From PVC group bacterium (lineage in GTDB: Bacteria > Verrucomicrobiota > Kiritimatiellia > CAIKKV01 > PXCX01), in assembly GCA_003565195.1 (NCBI GenBank), contig PXCX01000231.1, positions 1 through 14,750 of the forward strand: a DNA stretch of 14,750 nt, given 5' to 3'. Made by a program: the position numbers and the translations under genes. Shown here piece by piece: positions 1 through 9,400 of this stretch. Under the pieces are notes generated by a model. It was not told the DNA's origin. It did no database searches and worked only from the letters and a program-made list of their open reading frames with translations. Positions within the stretch are counted from its first letter, which is position 1. Every line of letters starts with the position of its first letter.

Positions 1-2027
1 AACTTGACAGAGAGGATGAAACGGACGAGGAATGGCGGGAACTCGAAGAGGCCGCCGCGCAGATCGATCTCTCCCCCAGACTAACCCAGCGCAGCCGCGT
101 CCTCAGCGACTGGTTCGGTGTGCTTGAAGGCGGTTCGGGCAACCCCGACTACCGCTTCCACCGCGCGGTTGCCGTGAATGTGGGCGACAGCGGCAGGGGA
201 CATGCTCATCTGGACACACTCGACCTGCGTATCTGGGCGCTCGGCGAGAACATGGTCGGTGATATGGGACAGCGCCAGGGATATGGCCGCCCGCGCCACA
301 ACGCCACCCACAGTCACAACCTTGTGGAAGTGGACGGCGACGGCTCCTGGTGGACCGGAAACCCCGGACGCTGGGACGGCCACGCCTGGGTGCGGAATCT
401 TTTCGATGCTCCCGGCGCGCATTACATGTTTGCCGAAGCGACACCGCCGGAAAACCATCCGAACGTCAACCTCCATCGCCGCCATGTCGCATTGATTGAT
501 GTGCATGAGGGCGAGCCTTCCCAACAGGAGGAAAATCCGCACGAGGATGAGGATGTCGTTCTGCCAGCCTCTTATGTGGTGGATTTTGTGCGAGTCAGCG
601 GCGGCAACCGCCACACCTACTGCTTCCTCGGCTCGATCGACGATAACCACAACGCCGATGGCGGCTTTGAAGTGAATGTCGTCAACCGGGAAATTGTGAC
701 CCCTGCCGATGATACCCCCGAAGGCCAGTACCTCCGCGGCTATCGCTGGGCGCGTTTCGCCGAGGAGCATTTCGGCGATCCGGTCAAGGACCTGGACCGG
801 GAGTGGGCGGCCGATCCCGCCGAAGACACTTTGGTAGCAACCTGGCGGCGCAGCGAATCCAGAGGTATCGGCCCCGGCGGCCGCAAGCATGTGCGCCTGC
901 ACCTCTTCAACGTCGGTGACCATCGGATCCTCCACGGCATCAACACCGATATCAACGGCGGGAACCGCCTCAATCCCGATGTCCGGCACTACGCCGGCCG
1001 ACTGCTCTACGCCCAGAAGGACAGCGACACACCGCTCGAATCGGTCTATGTCGCGCTGATGGAGCCGTTCGAGGGCGAAGCACACATCGCGGAACGGAGG
1101 TTGCTGGATATCTCCGAAAACGAAGACGACGCCTTGCGCGCTGCCGCGGTCGAGGTCAAGACGGTCAACGGCCATACAGACCTGATCTTCAACGACGGTC
1201 GGCCGGACATAGCCCGCCAGGTTGAGTCGCCGCTCGGCGGCGATCCTGTGCGGATCCAGGGCGAGTACGTTTACCTCTCCTACGATGACGCGGGTTTGCG
1301 CCAGGCGACCCTCACCGGCGGCGAACATCTGGTTGCGCCGGGGATCGAACTGCATCTGTCCGCTCCGGAATACCGCGGCACCGTCCGCCAGGTCGATTAT
1401 CTCGATCGAGTGGCGGTGGTCGACGGTCTGCCCGCCGAGCCGGAACTGGCGGGACTCTTCTTCGAGATCAGTCACGAAGGATTCAATACCTCTTTCGAGG
1501 TCGAGGACATTGGTCAGGATGCGGACGGTAACACGACGCTACATCTGCGCAAGAGCATCGAGATGATGCTTGCCACCATCACCGAGGCCGATTACGAAGC
1601 CGGTACGGTGACCGCGAACGTGGCGATGCGTCAACTGCCCGGTCGCGACAGAAATCTCGTGGCGACTAACGAAGATTTCGATAACCGCCGTCGCATCGAC
1701 TTTAGCGGCGGGGACCGTCATGAAGGCTTTGCCTTCCAGTTCACCGATGATCGAGCCATCACCCGCGAGGAGTTCCCGGTCGGCGGCAAGATCTCGATCT
1801 TTGCCTTTGGGGAAGGCGATGAAGTCTCGCTCCGCACCGGCGCCTCCCTGCGTCGCATGGATGACGGTCTCTGGCAGGTGTACGCCAACGCGCCCTTCAC
1901 GGTGACGCTTGAAAACGCCGAATTGGAATGGTCGCTCGATGGTGAGTCCTGGCAGGCGGTACCTGCCGGCGCCGAAATCGGCCCGGGACATGGTCAGCCG
2001 CGGGAGTTCATCTTGCGGGCGAGGTGA
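1..2027 (+). CDS. Heparinase II/III-like protein, C-terminal part (5' end outside window)
   Basis: The frame is open from the window edge (first whole codon at 3) to TGA at 2025-2027, so about 674 C-terminal residues are visible. Near nt 200 lies GHAHLD, followed by PRHN...SHNLVEVDG. This H-x-H-x-D then HN...VDG pattern is typical of the beta-sandwich domain of the heparinase II/III family, in which polysaccharide lyases cleave uronate-containing glycans by beta-elimination. A GTG at 120 is only an internal valine: the frame upstream is coding, and the parallel stretch of the gene at 11404 matches it codon for codon. By that comparison the missing N-terminus holds an export signal, a beta-rich domain and an alpha-helical toroid. 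The last ~340 residues (after nt 1002) are predicted beta-rich and not assigned to a family. The next gene starts 41 nt downstream. Family assignment is fairly sure; substrate and lyase activity are inferred. Confidence 0.85.
   Translation, partial: LDREDETDEEWRELEEAAAQIDLSPRLTQRSRVLSDWFGVLEGGSGNPDYRFHRAVAVNVGDSGRGHAHLDTLDLRIWALGENMVGDMGQRQGYGRPRHNATHSHNLVEVDGDGSWWTGNPGRWDGHAWVRNLFDAPGAHYMFAEATPPENHPNVNLHRRHVALIDVHEGEPSQQEENPHEDEDVVLPASYVVDFVRVSGGNRHTYCFLGSIDDNHNADGGFEVNVVNREIVTPADDTPEGQYLRGYRWARFAEEHFGDPVKDLDREWAADPAEDTLVATWRRSESRGIGPGGRKHVRLHLFNVGDHRILHGINTDINGGNRLNPDVRHYAGRLLYAQKDSDTPLESVYVALMEPFEGEAHIAERRLLDISENEDDALRAAAVEVKTVNGHTDLIFNDGRPDIARQVESPLGGDPVRIQGEYVYLSYDDAGLRQATLTGGEHLVAPGIELHLSAPEYRGTVRQVDYLDRVAVVDGLPAEPELAGLFFEISHEGFNTSFEVEDIGQDADGNTTLHLRKSIEMMLATITEADYEAGTVTANVAMRQLPGRDRNLVATNEDFDNRRRIDFSGGDRHEGFAFQFTDDRAITREEFPVGGKISIFAFGEGDEVSLRTGASLRRMDDGLWQVYANAPFTVTLENAELEWSLDGESWQAVPAGAEIGPGHGQPREFILRAR
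3..1003 (+). repeat. Long diverged direct repeat, copy A (paralogous coding segment)
   Basis: This segment pairs with 13750-14750 at a constant offset of 13,747 nt with no insertion or deletion. About 45 of 334 encoded residues differ by hand count. In a sampled 120-nt stretch (181-300) about 22 bases differ, mostly at third codon positions. The repeat certainly extends beyond both window edges. Confidence 0.9.
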
Positions 2028-2068
2028 GTGATGTTCAAAGAATCGCATATTAGACAAGGAGAAACCAG

Positions 2069-3724
2069 ATGAAGAAAACGAATCTTGGTACGCGGATTCT
2101 TGCGACGTTGGCCCTCACCCTTATCGCCTGTGAGGGATCGCAGGCCGGATGGCCGGAGAATCTTCCGCCGGAGGTTCCGGATTACGCAGGGGTCACGGCG
2201 GACAACTTCTGGGAGAAACATTATTCGGGGGAGAATCCCCACGGCGGTTATGTCATGCCGGAGATCAAGGTGGAAGACGCAGTTGTCGTCGACGGGAAGG
2301 ACGGGCGTGACGAGAACCCCGGTACGCTAGTGTCCCCCTTCCGCACCATCGCTCGAGGATTGGAGGCGCTCAAGCCCGGCGGTATGCTGGTTATCCGCGA
2401 AGGTGAATATATCCTTCGTGAGCCTCTCCAGGTCACCGCCGATCACGCCGGCACGCCGGAGGAGCCGACGGTGATCACCGGACACCCGGAGGAATCGGTG
2501 ACGATCACCGCGGCCGAACCGGTTGCCGGCTGGCAGAAACTTGACGGGCATGACGAGATCTGGATGCTCCCGCTTGCCGATGAGGACAGCGAAGAGAACT
2601 GGGCGATGCTGTTTGTCGACGGCGCGATTCTTCCGACCGTCGGGCAGGCCGAGTATCTCGCAACTGGCAACCGTCCCGCCTTGAGGCAGGGAACCGCGGC
2701 GCTCGAGGAGGCGCCCTTCATCCCCGAACCCGGCGCCTGGGGCATCCGTGACGGGGTCGTCTATCTCCGGCCCGCGGATGGCAAGACCCCGGCGGATTTG
2801 AAGATCGAGGCCGCCCGCCACGGTACGTTCAGTCTCCTTGAGATCGCCGGCGCCGACAACATCATCATCAACCGCCTGCGTTTCGAGCGTGGCAGTACCC
2901 TGATCAGGAATCAGATTAACAACCGGCTCGTGATCCGCCACTGCATACTCCGGCAGGCAAGGGTTGGCGTCTCCGGTAGCGGTCGCAGAGTTGAACCGCT
3001 GCATCTGGATTATAATCTGATGGAAAGCAACGGCTACTACCGAGGGAGGAACATATACAACCTGACGCCTATGAATATCCGGTATTGTCTCTTCCGGGAT
3101 ATGCCGCCGCAGGGGGACGCGATCACGGTGTATACAAGTACGCCGGATCAGTTCCACAATGTGCATATCGATGGATGCACCTTCCTTCACACCGGCGCCG
3201 GGCTTTATCTCGTCTCGGGAACCTCGAGCGTTCGGAATTGTGTTGCCTTCAGTAGCCGTTTCGTGTCTTCGAGCGGAAGCGGCAATGTCATCGAGAATAA
3301 TTTCGTTGTCTTCGATCCGCGGGATATCGACGAGGCGGATTCGCCGCGACGCAATATCGGAATCCGCATGTACGCCAATAAAAGTTCAGTGAAAGGGAAT
3401 GTCTTTATTGGATTTCGCCGCGGCATGCTGGTGCGGCAGAGAAGCGAGGAAACCGAATCACACATCCATGGCAACCGGTTCTACGGTTATAATCATTACG
3501 GCTTGTTCCTTTTCCCGAATAACCTGGATCGACTGGTGTTCAAGAACAATCTTTTCGCGCCTATCGAAGACGGGGTGCCTGTCGCACATCTCCGGAATGT
3601 CGAGGATCCGCACGATCTTCGCGCGTTCGAAGGACGCGTCGGCGGGGAGGACAACCTCTACGTGCCGGGCGCGGAGGCGCCGCCTATCCCCAGGGTGATT
3701 CGTGAAGCGATGAAGGGTCAGTAA
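2069..3724 (+). CDS. Exported right-handed parallel beta-helix protein
   Basis: 551 residues. The ATG start is supported by AAGGAG at 2056-2061, 7 nt upstream, and by an N-terminal signal. After a KK-rich start comes a hydrophobic stretch ending LIAC (Cys21), which fits a lipobox; ordinary cleavage after SQA (residue 26) is the alternative, so it is either a lipoprotein or a soluble exported protein. Residues ~70-150 carry the opening common to many beta-helix carbohydrate-active proteins: VDGKDGRDENPGT, SPF.TI..GL, a PGG..V.REGEY turn, then GT..EPT.ITG. From ~270 onward come repeated short rungs of the N-x-F/I, GN.F and N.F type expected of PbH1 repeats. The fold resembles families containing PL6 lyases and pectinases, but I cannot place a catalytic Lys/Arg pair, so activity is undetermined. 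It lies in the same run as the two heparinase-like genes and is followed by a hairpin. Binding-only or structural roles remain possible. Confidence 0.8.
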   Translation: MKKTNLGTRILATLALTLIACEGSQAGWPENLPPEVPDYAGVTADNFWEKHYSGENPHGGYVMPEIKVEDAVVVDGKDGRDENPGTLVSPFRTIARGLEALKPGGMLVIREGEYILREPLQVTADHAGTPEEPTVITGHPEESVTITAAEPVAGWQKLDGHDEIWMLPLADEDSEENWAMLFVDGAILPTVGQAEYLATGNRPALRQGTAALEEAPFIPEPGAWGIRDGVVYLRPADGKTPADLKIEAARHGTFSLLEIAGADNIIINRLRFERGSTLIRNQINNRLVIRHCILRQARVGVSGSGRRVEPLHLDYNLMESNGYYRGRNIYNLTPMNIRYCLFRDMPPQGDAITVYTSTPDQFHNVHIDGCTFLHTGAGLYLVSGTSSVRNCVAFSSRFVSSSGSGNVIENNFVVFDPRDIDEADSPRRNIGIRMYANKSSVKGNVFIGFRRGMLVRQRSEETESHIHGNRFYGYNHYGLFLFPNNLDRLVFKNNLFAPIEDGVPVAHLRNVEDPHDLRAFEGRVGGEDNLYVPGAEAPPIPRVIREAMKGQ

Positions 3725-3727
3725 AGC

Positions 3728-3749
3728 GCCTGTCCCGAACTGGACAGGC
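3728..3749 (+). promoter_or_regulatory. Perfect 8-bp inverted repeat (RNA hairpin) just after the beta-helix gene
   Basis: GCCTGTCC (3728-3735) and GGACAGGC (3742-3749) are exact reverse complements separated by the 6-nt loop CGAACT. The repeat starts four bases after the TAA stop at 3722-3724. No T-run follows (the next bases are TGTCAAAAGCC), so it is not a standard intrinsic terminator. It could stabilise the 3' end of the upstream message, weaken read-through into the esterase gene, or be a protein-binding site. The hairpin is seen directly; the role is inferred. Confidence 0.5.
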
Positions 3750-3803
3750 TGTCAAAAGCCGAAAATTTATGATGGAACGACCAATAACCAAAGGAAAAAT
3801 CGT

Positions 3804-6443
3804 ATGAGAATATTGTATGTGTTCGCGCTGTGCTTCCTGTCCGCCGTGTCCACGTTCGCGCGTCCCACCGTTACGGTCGGCGCGAAAGGTGAGGATGGTC
3901 GGCCGGGATTGGTCACCGTCGAAACTGCGTACTATAAGATTGCATTTGACCGTGTGGCGCAGGGTAGCGCGGTGACCGCGCACCGGAAACCATGGGATAT
4001 CGACATCCGCGCCGAGGATTTTTATGGGGCGGCTTTGCCGCTTTTCAATCCGTTTATACTGCAAGGCGATCCGGATCCGAAAACCGGTCTGGTTCATCCC
4101 GAGGCGTGGGGGCAGTCAAACCCGGCTCAGTCAAGGCAAAATCTGGTGTATGCCGACTACGAGATTCTTGAGCACACGGACAATGAACTGGTCATTGAGT
4201 TTAGCTGGCAAAAACGCAGTCGTGGCGCGCCGGCATGGCAGGACAAAATCATTCGGCGCAAGCGACTGCACTTTCATGATGATTCTCCGGTAATCAGAGT
4301 CGAGTTTGAACTGGAAAATACGGACGACACGTCCCATCCGGTGGTTGCTGTCTTCGCGAATGCCGTCGCGTTTCCGGGCGTGAATGTCACCACAACCGCC
4401 ATGCTCAGTGACGGCTTGTTTCGTGGCTTGGACGCGCACGGGGCGAGAAGGAGTTCCAATATAGAGCTTCCCGACATCGCGGGTCAATTTATCGGCGGGG
4501 TTGCGGAAACGGGATTCGGGGTCGGCTATTCCTATGACTGGGCGGATCTCGATGCCTTCAAAATGGATAACTACAAGCAACCGGGCGCCGGCTACCTCGC
4601 ATTCATGGGGCGCCGAACGATCCAGCCCGGGGAAACGATTGTATATCCGTGCACCTTTATGACCTTCAGGGACCTTCCTGTTCTTGAGGGGATGACCGAC
4701 GACCTTGCCGGGGGTCTGAATCTGGAGCAGGCGTCCGACGCGCCGTCATCACTGACCGTTTCCCTTGTCAGCGGATCTCCACGGCAGGTGAGCGCATCCA
4801 TCACTTGTAGGCGGCTTGAAGACGACCGCGTGATTCTTGATGAAACGAAATCCATCGAACTTGCGGTGGCTGAGACGAAACATCTCGATTTGTCCCCGAA
4901 CTTCGCGGAAGACGGGATGTATGTGATCAACGTCATTGTCGATGACGGATCGGGTACGGTTCTGAAGATGGAGCGCGGGGTTCCGGTCGGTGAGACAAGC
5001 ATGGTGTGGACACCGACACCGCCCTCCGGAGAAAAACGAGGGGAACCGGATGCTTCAAAAGCATTTGCCCGCAGAGGGATGGACAAAGACGATCGCAACC
5101 AGGCCATCGAAGGATTTGTCAGGCACGCTGAGGGCATCAGAAAACAAGCCGAGAGGCAACGGCCGGAAGTAATCATTACACAGTCGCGGGAAGATGCGGT
5201 CTATGAAATCGGCGACACGGTTCGTTTCACCATTTCCCTGGCGTACGATGACGGAGAACCGATACAGGAAGAAGGAACCTTGATTGTAAATCTTACCACC
5301 GAGGGCTGGGAGAGACTGGTCGAGGACGAAAGGGTTCAGATAGGGAAAGATCCGGTGGTTGTGGAGTATGAAGTCGCGGAACCGGGTTTTATCCACCTGA
5401 CCACGACCCTTCGCGACTGGGACGGCGAGCGGGCGTTTACAAGAAATTTATCCGTGGCCGCCGCCGAGCCGTATGAGATTCAACCGGCGGTGACGATGCC
5501 GGACGATTTTGACGAATTCTGGGAGAAGGGACGGCGTCGGCTGGGTGATATTCCGCTCGATTACCAAAAGGAGCGGGTTGACCTGTACAGCGATCAGAAT
5601 CATGACATGTACAAGATCAGTTTCGCCAACATCAACGACACCCGTATTTATGGATACCTGCTGATACCGAGAGACGGACAGGAAGAATATCCGGCGTTGA
5701 TCAGCGTGGCCCCTGCCGGCAGAAACCGGCCCACCCCGGCATTCATGGACCGGTTGAACAACATCAGCACCGATCAGGCGATCTGTCTCTATATGAGTGT
5801 ATACGACCATGATCTGGGACGCTCCCCGGCATATTACAGGGATTATGAGTCCAAGGACGGGACGCCTTCCACCGCCACGGAGGATCCCGAAGCGTATTTT
5901 CTCCGCCGCGCCATTCTCGGCATCGACCGTGCCATCAGCTGGCTGGCCGAACGACCGGATGTTGATTCCAGCCGCATGGTGTTCAGCGGCGGCAGTCAGG
6001 GCGGGGGGATGGGCCTGATCCTTGCCGGACTGAACCAGAACATCACGGCTGTCGCTGCCGGTATTCCCGCGCTCTGCGATCATCTGGCTTTCCTCGACGG
6101 CAGACTGCCCGCGTGGCCGGGGATTCTCGGCAATAGAGAGCGGCGGGGTATGACCGATGAGCATATCGAAGCGCTGAAGAAGATGCTACCCTACTTTGAT
6201 GCGGTCAATTTTGCCCGTAGAATACAGGCGCCGGTCTTCATCTCGGCGGGATTTCTCGACACGGTTTGTCCGCCAAGCGGCGCCTATGCCGCGTACAATG
6301 TGATTACCGCGCCCAAGAAGATTGTGGGCGACCCCGGCGAGGCACACAATGTATCTCAGGAGACAAATGCGCTTAAGCTACCGTGGTTGCGGGATAAACT
6401 CGGGATCGGGCCCGTCCCCGCTCCCGAAAAACCGTGGGAATAA
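3804..6443 (+). CDS. Exported multidomain protein with C-terminal CE7/AXE1-like acetylesterase domain
   Basis: 879 residues; ATG at 3804 with AAGGA at 3791-3795, 8 nt upstream, and a signal peptide ending about FA at residues 19-20. Domains in order: an unassigned beta-rich region (~21-300); an Ig-like region (~309-396); a charged, helix-prone linker (~397-455); a second Ig-like region (~456-553) of the sort often seen before esterases; and an alpha/beta-hydrolase of the acetyl-xylan esterase family (~555-879) opening with PDDFDEFWEK. The nucleophile is Ser731 in GGSQGGG, Asp819 lies in FLDTVCPP and His848 in GEAHN. The intervals of 88 and 29 residues match the triad spacing of CE7 esterases, so deacetylation of oligo- or polysaccharides is likely. 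The usual CE7 motifs RGQ and HE are absent (the His is followed by Asn), making it a divergent member. About 320 residues is full CE7 length; the ~550-residue N-terminal part is extra. Confidence 0.85.
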   Translation: MRILYVFALCFLSAVSTFARPTVTVGAKGEDGRPGLVTVETAYYKIAFDRVAQGSAVTAHRKPWDIDIRAEDFYGAALPLFNPFILQGDPDPKTGLVHPEAWGQSNPAQSRQNLVYADYEILEHTDNELVIEFSWQKRSRGAPAWQDKIIRRKRLHFHDDSPVIRVEFELENTDDTSHPVVAVFANAVAFPGVNVTTTAMLSDGLFRGLDAHGARRSSNIELPDIAGQFIGGVAETGFGVGYSYDWADLDAFKMDNYKQPGAGYLAFMGRRTIQPGETIVYPCTFMTFRDLPVLEGMTDDLAGGLNLEQASDAPSSLTVSLVSGSPRQVSASITCRRLEDDRVILDETKSIELAVAETKHLDLSPNFAEDGMYVINVIVDDGSGTVLKMERGVPVGETSMVWTPTPPSGEKRGEPDASKAFARRGMDKDDRNQAIEGFVRHAEGIRKQAERQRPEVIITQSREDAVYEIGDTVRFTISLAYDDGEPIQEEGTLIVNLTTEGWERLVEDERVQIGKDPVVVEYEVAEPGFIHLTTTLRDWDGERAFTRNLSVAAAEPYEIQPAVTMPDDFDEFWEKGRRRLGDIPLDYQKERVDLYSDQNHDMYKISFANINDTRIYGYLLIPRDGQEEYPALISVAPAGRNRPTPAFMDRLNNISTDQAICLYMSVYDHDLGRSPAYYRDYESKDGTPSTATEDPEAYFLRRAILGIDRAISWLAERPDVDSSRMVFSGGSQGGGMGLILAGLNQNITAVAAGIPALCDHLAFLDGRLPAWPGILGNRERRGMTDEHIEALKKMLPYFDAVNFARRIQAPVFISAGFLDTVCPPSGAYAAYNVITAPKKIVGDPGEAHNVSQETNALKLPWLRDKLGIGPVPAPEKPWE

Positions 6444-6471
6444 TCAGCAGGCGGGATCGTAAACGTTCGGC

Positions 6472-6478
6472 AAAGGAG
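6472..6478 (+). promoter_or_regulatory. Ribosome binding site that supports a GTG start
   Basis: AAAGGAG sits 7 nt before the GTG at 6486. This near-consensus site, plus a typical signal peptide beginning at that GTG (MKSLIV...), supports the non-ATG start. Confidence 0.75.
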
Positions 6479-6485
6479 TAAATCT

Positions 6486-9400
6486 GTGAAAAGCCTCATC
6501 GTGTCCATGTTTGTGCTGGCATCCGGAATATTGGCGATCCGCCTTTTCACACCCGTGGTCAATGCACGGGAGCCGGGTGTCGCGACGGCTGCCGAATGGG
6601 TTCCGTTGCTGGAAGATGATTTTGAGCGGGATAGGGCCGGCGAGGCCTGGCGGGTCATGCGCGGCGACTGGCGGATCGAGGAGGGGCGCATGCGAGTTAC
6701 CCGGGCGTGGACGAGCGACAACAGCATCATATCCACCCTATCCATGCCGCGCGGCGATATGCGCGCGGTCATTGGAATCGAACTCGAATCCGGCAGCACG
6801 ATGCAACTTGCCCTGCGAACCGGAGAGCATTTCTGGGGAGGCGGGGGAGCGCCTGATTTCTTTGCCATACATTTCCGCGCGCGCCCCGACACGCCCGCAC
6901 CTTTCCTGGATGGCGGATCCGTTGTCATTCCACCCGACGAACAATTCACCGTCGAGTTGGTCATCGAAGGAGGACAAGGCGTTGTCAACGTTAACGGCGA
7001 AACAATCGTGGCGCGCGACGTGCCGGCGGCCAGGAGTGAGGTCAACCGGCAATTTTATCTCAACTGCATGCCTAACGGGTGGGTCGATTTTGTGCGGCTG
7101 TATACAAGGCCGGACGCGACGCGGGCCATTCCAATCGAAGCAAACACACCCGACGAAAACCGGCGCGCCACGGTAGTCGCCGACGATTTTATCGATCCTG
7201 AAAATCCGGCGGCCGGCATTCAGGAGGCGATCGATTCGCTTCCGCCGAACGGCGGCGTCGTCATCCTGCCGGAAGGAAATTTCATGATGCGCAGGCATCT
7301 GAAGCTGCGCAGCGGCGTCTTTTTACGCGGACAGGGTTGGGATCAAACGACCCTCGAACATGTCCCCATCCGTGAGACCAAGGTAATTGAGGCCGAACAG
7401 GAGGGCGACTTGATCCGTGTGACCGTGGAAGATGCCGAACCGTATCAGGTGGGTGACGGTATGTGCTTCGGCCGGCAGTGGACTCATGTGGTCGAGCACG
7501 ACGCTGAAGCGCCCAATCGAGACATGGTGATGACAGCGATCGATGGCAATGTGCTGACGATCCGCGGATATCTTCCTGAAAATCATGACACCATCAAAAA
7601 TTTCCATCCACTGATATACGCCGTATTGGAAGAGTTCGTCGGGGTGAGCGACATGACGTTGCGAGGCCCCGCGGAAGGGCCGGGCGGCGGCGGCTTTAAC
7701 AACAACCCGGTAACCTTCGGCAACATCTACGGCGCGCGGATCCATCGTCTGAACATCGAGAATTTTCCGGCCGACGGTGTCAGCGTTCAGCGATCCGCCG
7801 ATGCCCTGGTAACCGGCAACACCGTTCGCGGCACGGGAAATGGATTTCATCCGGGCACGTTTACGCAGAGATTTCTCTTCGCGCGAAACCTTGCCGTCGG
7901 CAACGAAGCCGGTCTGTTCTATTGTTTTGCCAATGAGAACGGAGTCAACGTCTGGAACACCGTTGACAGATACACCGGTTATCCATTTGTCGGCAACAAT
8001 TTCAATCTGATCAATTCCAATGACCTGCGTGAACAAATGGAAATCACCGGAAGCGGATACGCCGGGCTGCTTTTCAACAACCGGATCCCTGAATTGAACA
8101 CAGCTTCGGCGAATGTCGAGCCGGGGTTCCCTCGCTATTTCAGCGCGCCGAGCTATTATGTGTTCGCCGAAAACCGGCTTGACAAGCTGACATTCGGACG
8201 GGGAACTGAAGCGATCGTCGCAATCGGGAACACCAGTCACGAAGACGCTTTGGAAGCGACCGGCGTGACGGACGATATTTTGTTCGTGGAAGAGGGGCTT
8301 GGGCTGGTGGAGAAACTCGGATTGGATCGGGGCGCCGGACGCGACGCTCCGGTCGGTCCGCCCGCGCGGCCCGCGCCCATTCTTGACGGGCGCGACTATT
8401 ACGATCCGAATCGCCCTGATGCCGGTTTCCAGGAGGCCCTCAACGAATTGGCCGTCGATGGCGGAACCCTGCAACTGCCGGCGGGCAGGTATCCGCTGAC
8501 GGTTGCGCTGGACATTCCGTCGAACGTAACTCTCGCAGGCTATGGCGTCGCCACGGTGCTGTACGCGGGCGACGAGTTTAGGGGGTCGATGCTTGTCAGC
8601 GACGGGACGGAAAATGTGACCGTACGCGACGTTACGATCCTTGGCCGCTATTCAATGGAGTTGGATCAAAGGGCGGCGGCGATCGATTTTCTGGATTTCT
8701 CAAACGCGACCCTAAGCGGGGTCGATCTCCGCGGATGGGATGGTCGGGGCGTCAATGCGTCCGGCGACCATATCAATATTTTGAACAGCCGCGCCATCAT
8801 GTGTGCCGGCACCGGATTTTCCGTGTCCGGTCCCTCGGTCATCAAGACCAGTCTGGCACGCGAATGTGAGCATGGGATTGTGGTCTCCGGTTCTCAATCC
8901 GGCAGTCGCGTCGAAGGAAATATTACGATGGGCAACAGAGGACGGGGAATCGCGCTCCTCTCCGGTGGCGGCGCGCTGGTCAAGTCCAACAACAGTCACT
9001 TTAACCGGGGAGCCGGTATTTATGCCAGGGATTTTTCAGAAGGCAATATCATCGGGAACGTGACACGCGCCAATCATCAATCGGGAATTGCGCTTCAGTC
9101 GTGCCGCAATGTCACTGTCGCCTACAATCATTGTTCCGACGATCAGATTCATCCATCCCAGCCGACGGGAATCCGGGAGATCGGCGACTCTGCGGGGAAC
9201 GTGATTCGCGGCAATCTGGCCGCTCCTTTCCATCAGCCCCATATGCGTGAGCGCATACCGGCGGTCATCGCTGAAGGAGAGGGGACGGATGTCGCCGACA
9301 ATCTGATTGCCTCCGCCTTCCCGACCGGTTCGTCGATGGAATGGTATGCCCTCGGTTTCGAGGGGACGCCGCACTCCCACGGACGCCTGCGGCAGCAGAG

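Noticed and set aside
120..122. GTG at 120 as the start of the first gene
   Set aside because: The frame is open to the window edge, and the upstream residues match the paralogue (for example LEEAAA and RVLSDWFG), so this is an internal valine.
3..1003. Assembly duplication or terminal repeat of a circular molecule
   Set aside because: The copies differ at about 18% of sampled bases, mostly silent, far more than sequencing error or a true terminal overlap would give.
81..1475. Long antisense open frame (464 codons) opposite the first heparinase-like gene
   Set aside because: It is in register with the sense codons, so its stops can arise only opposite sense CTA, TTA or TCA, which are rare here. 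It ends exactly opposite a CTA at 81-83. The sense strand has strong family motifs; the antisense product shows none.
3728..3749. Intrinsic terminator after the single beta-helix gene
   Set aside because: The stem is good but no T-run follows; kept only as a hairpin of unknown role.
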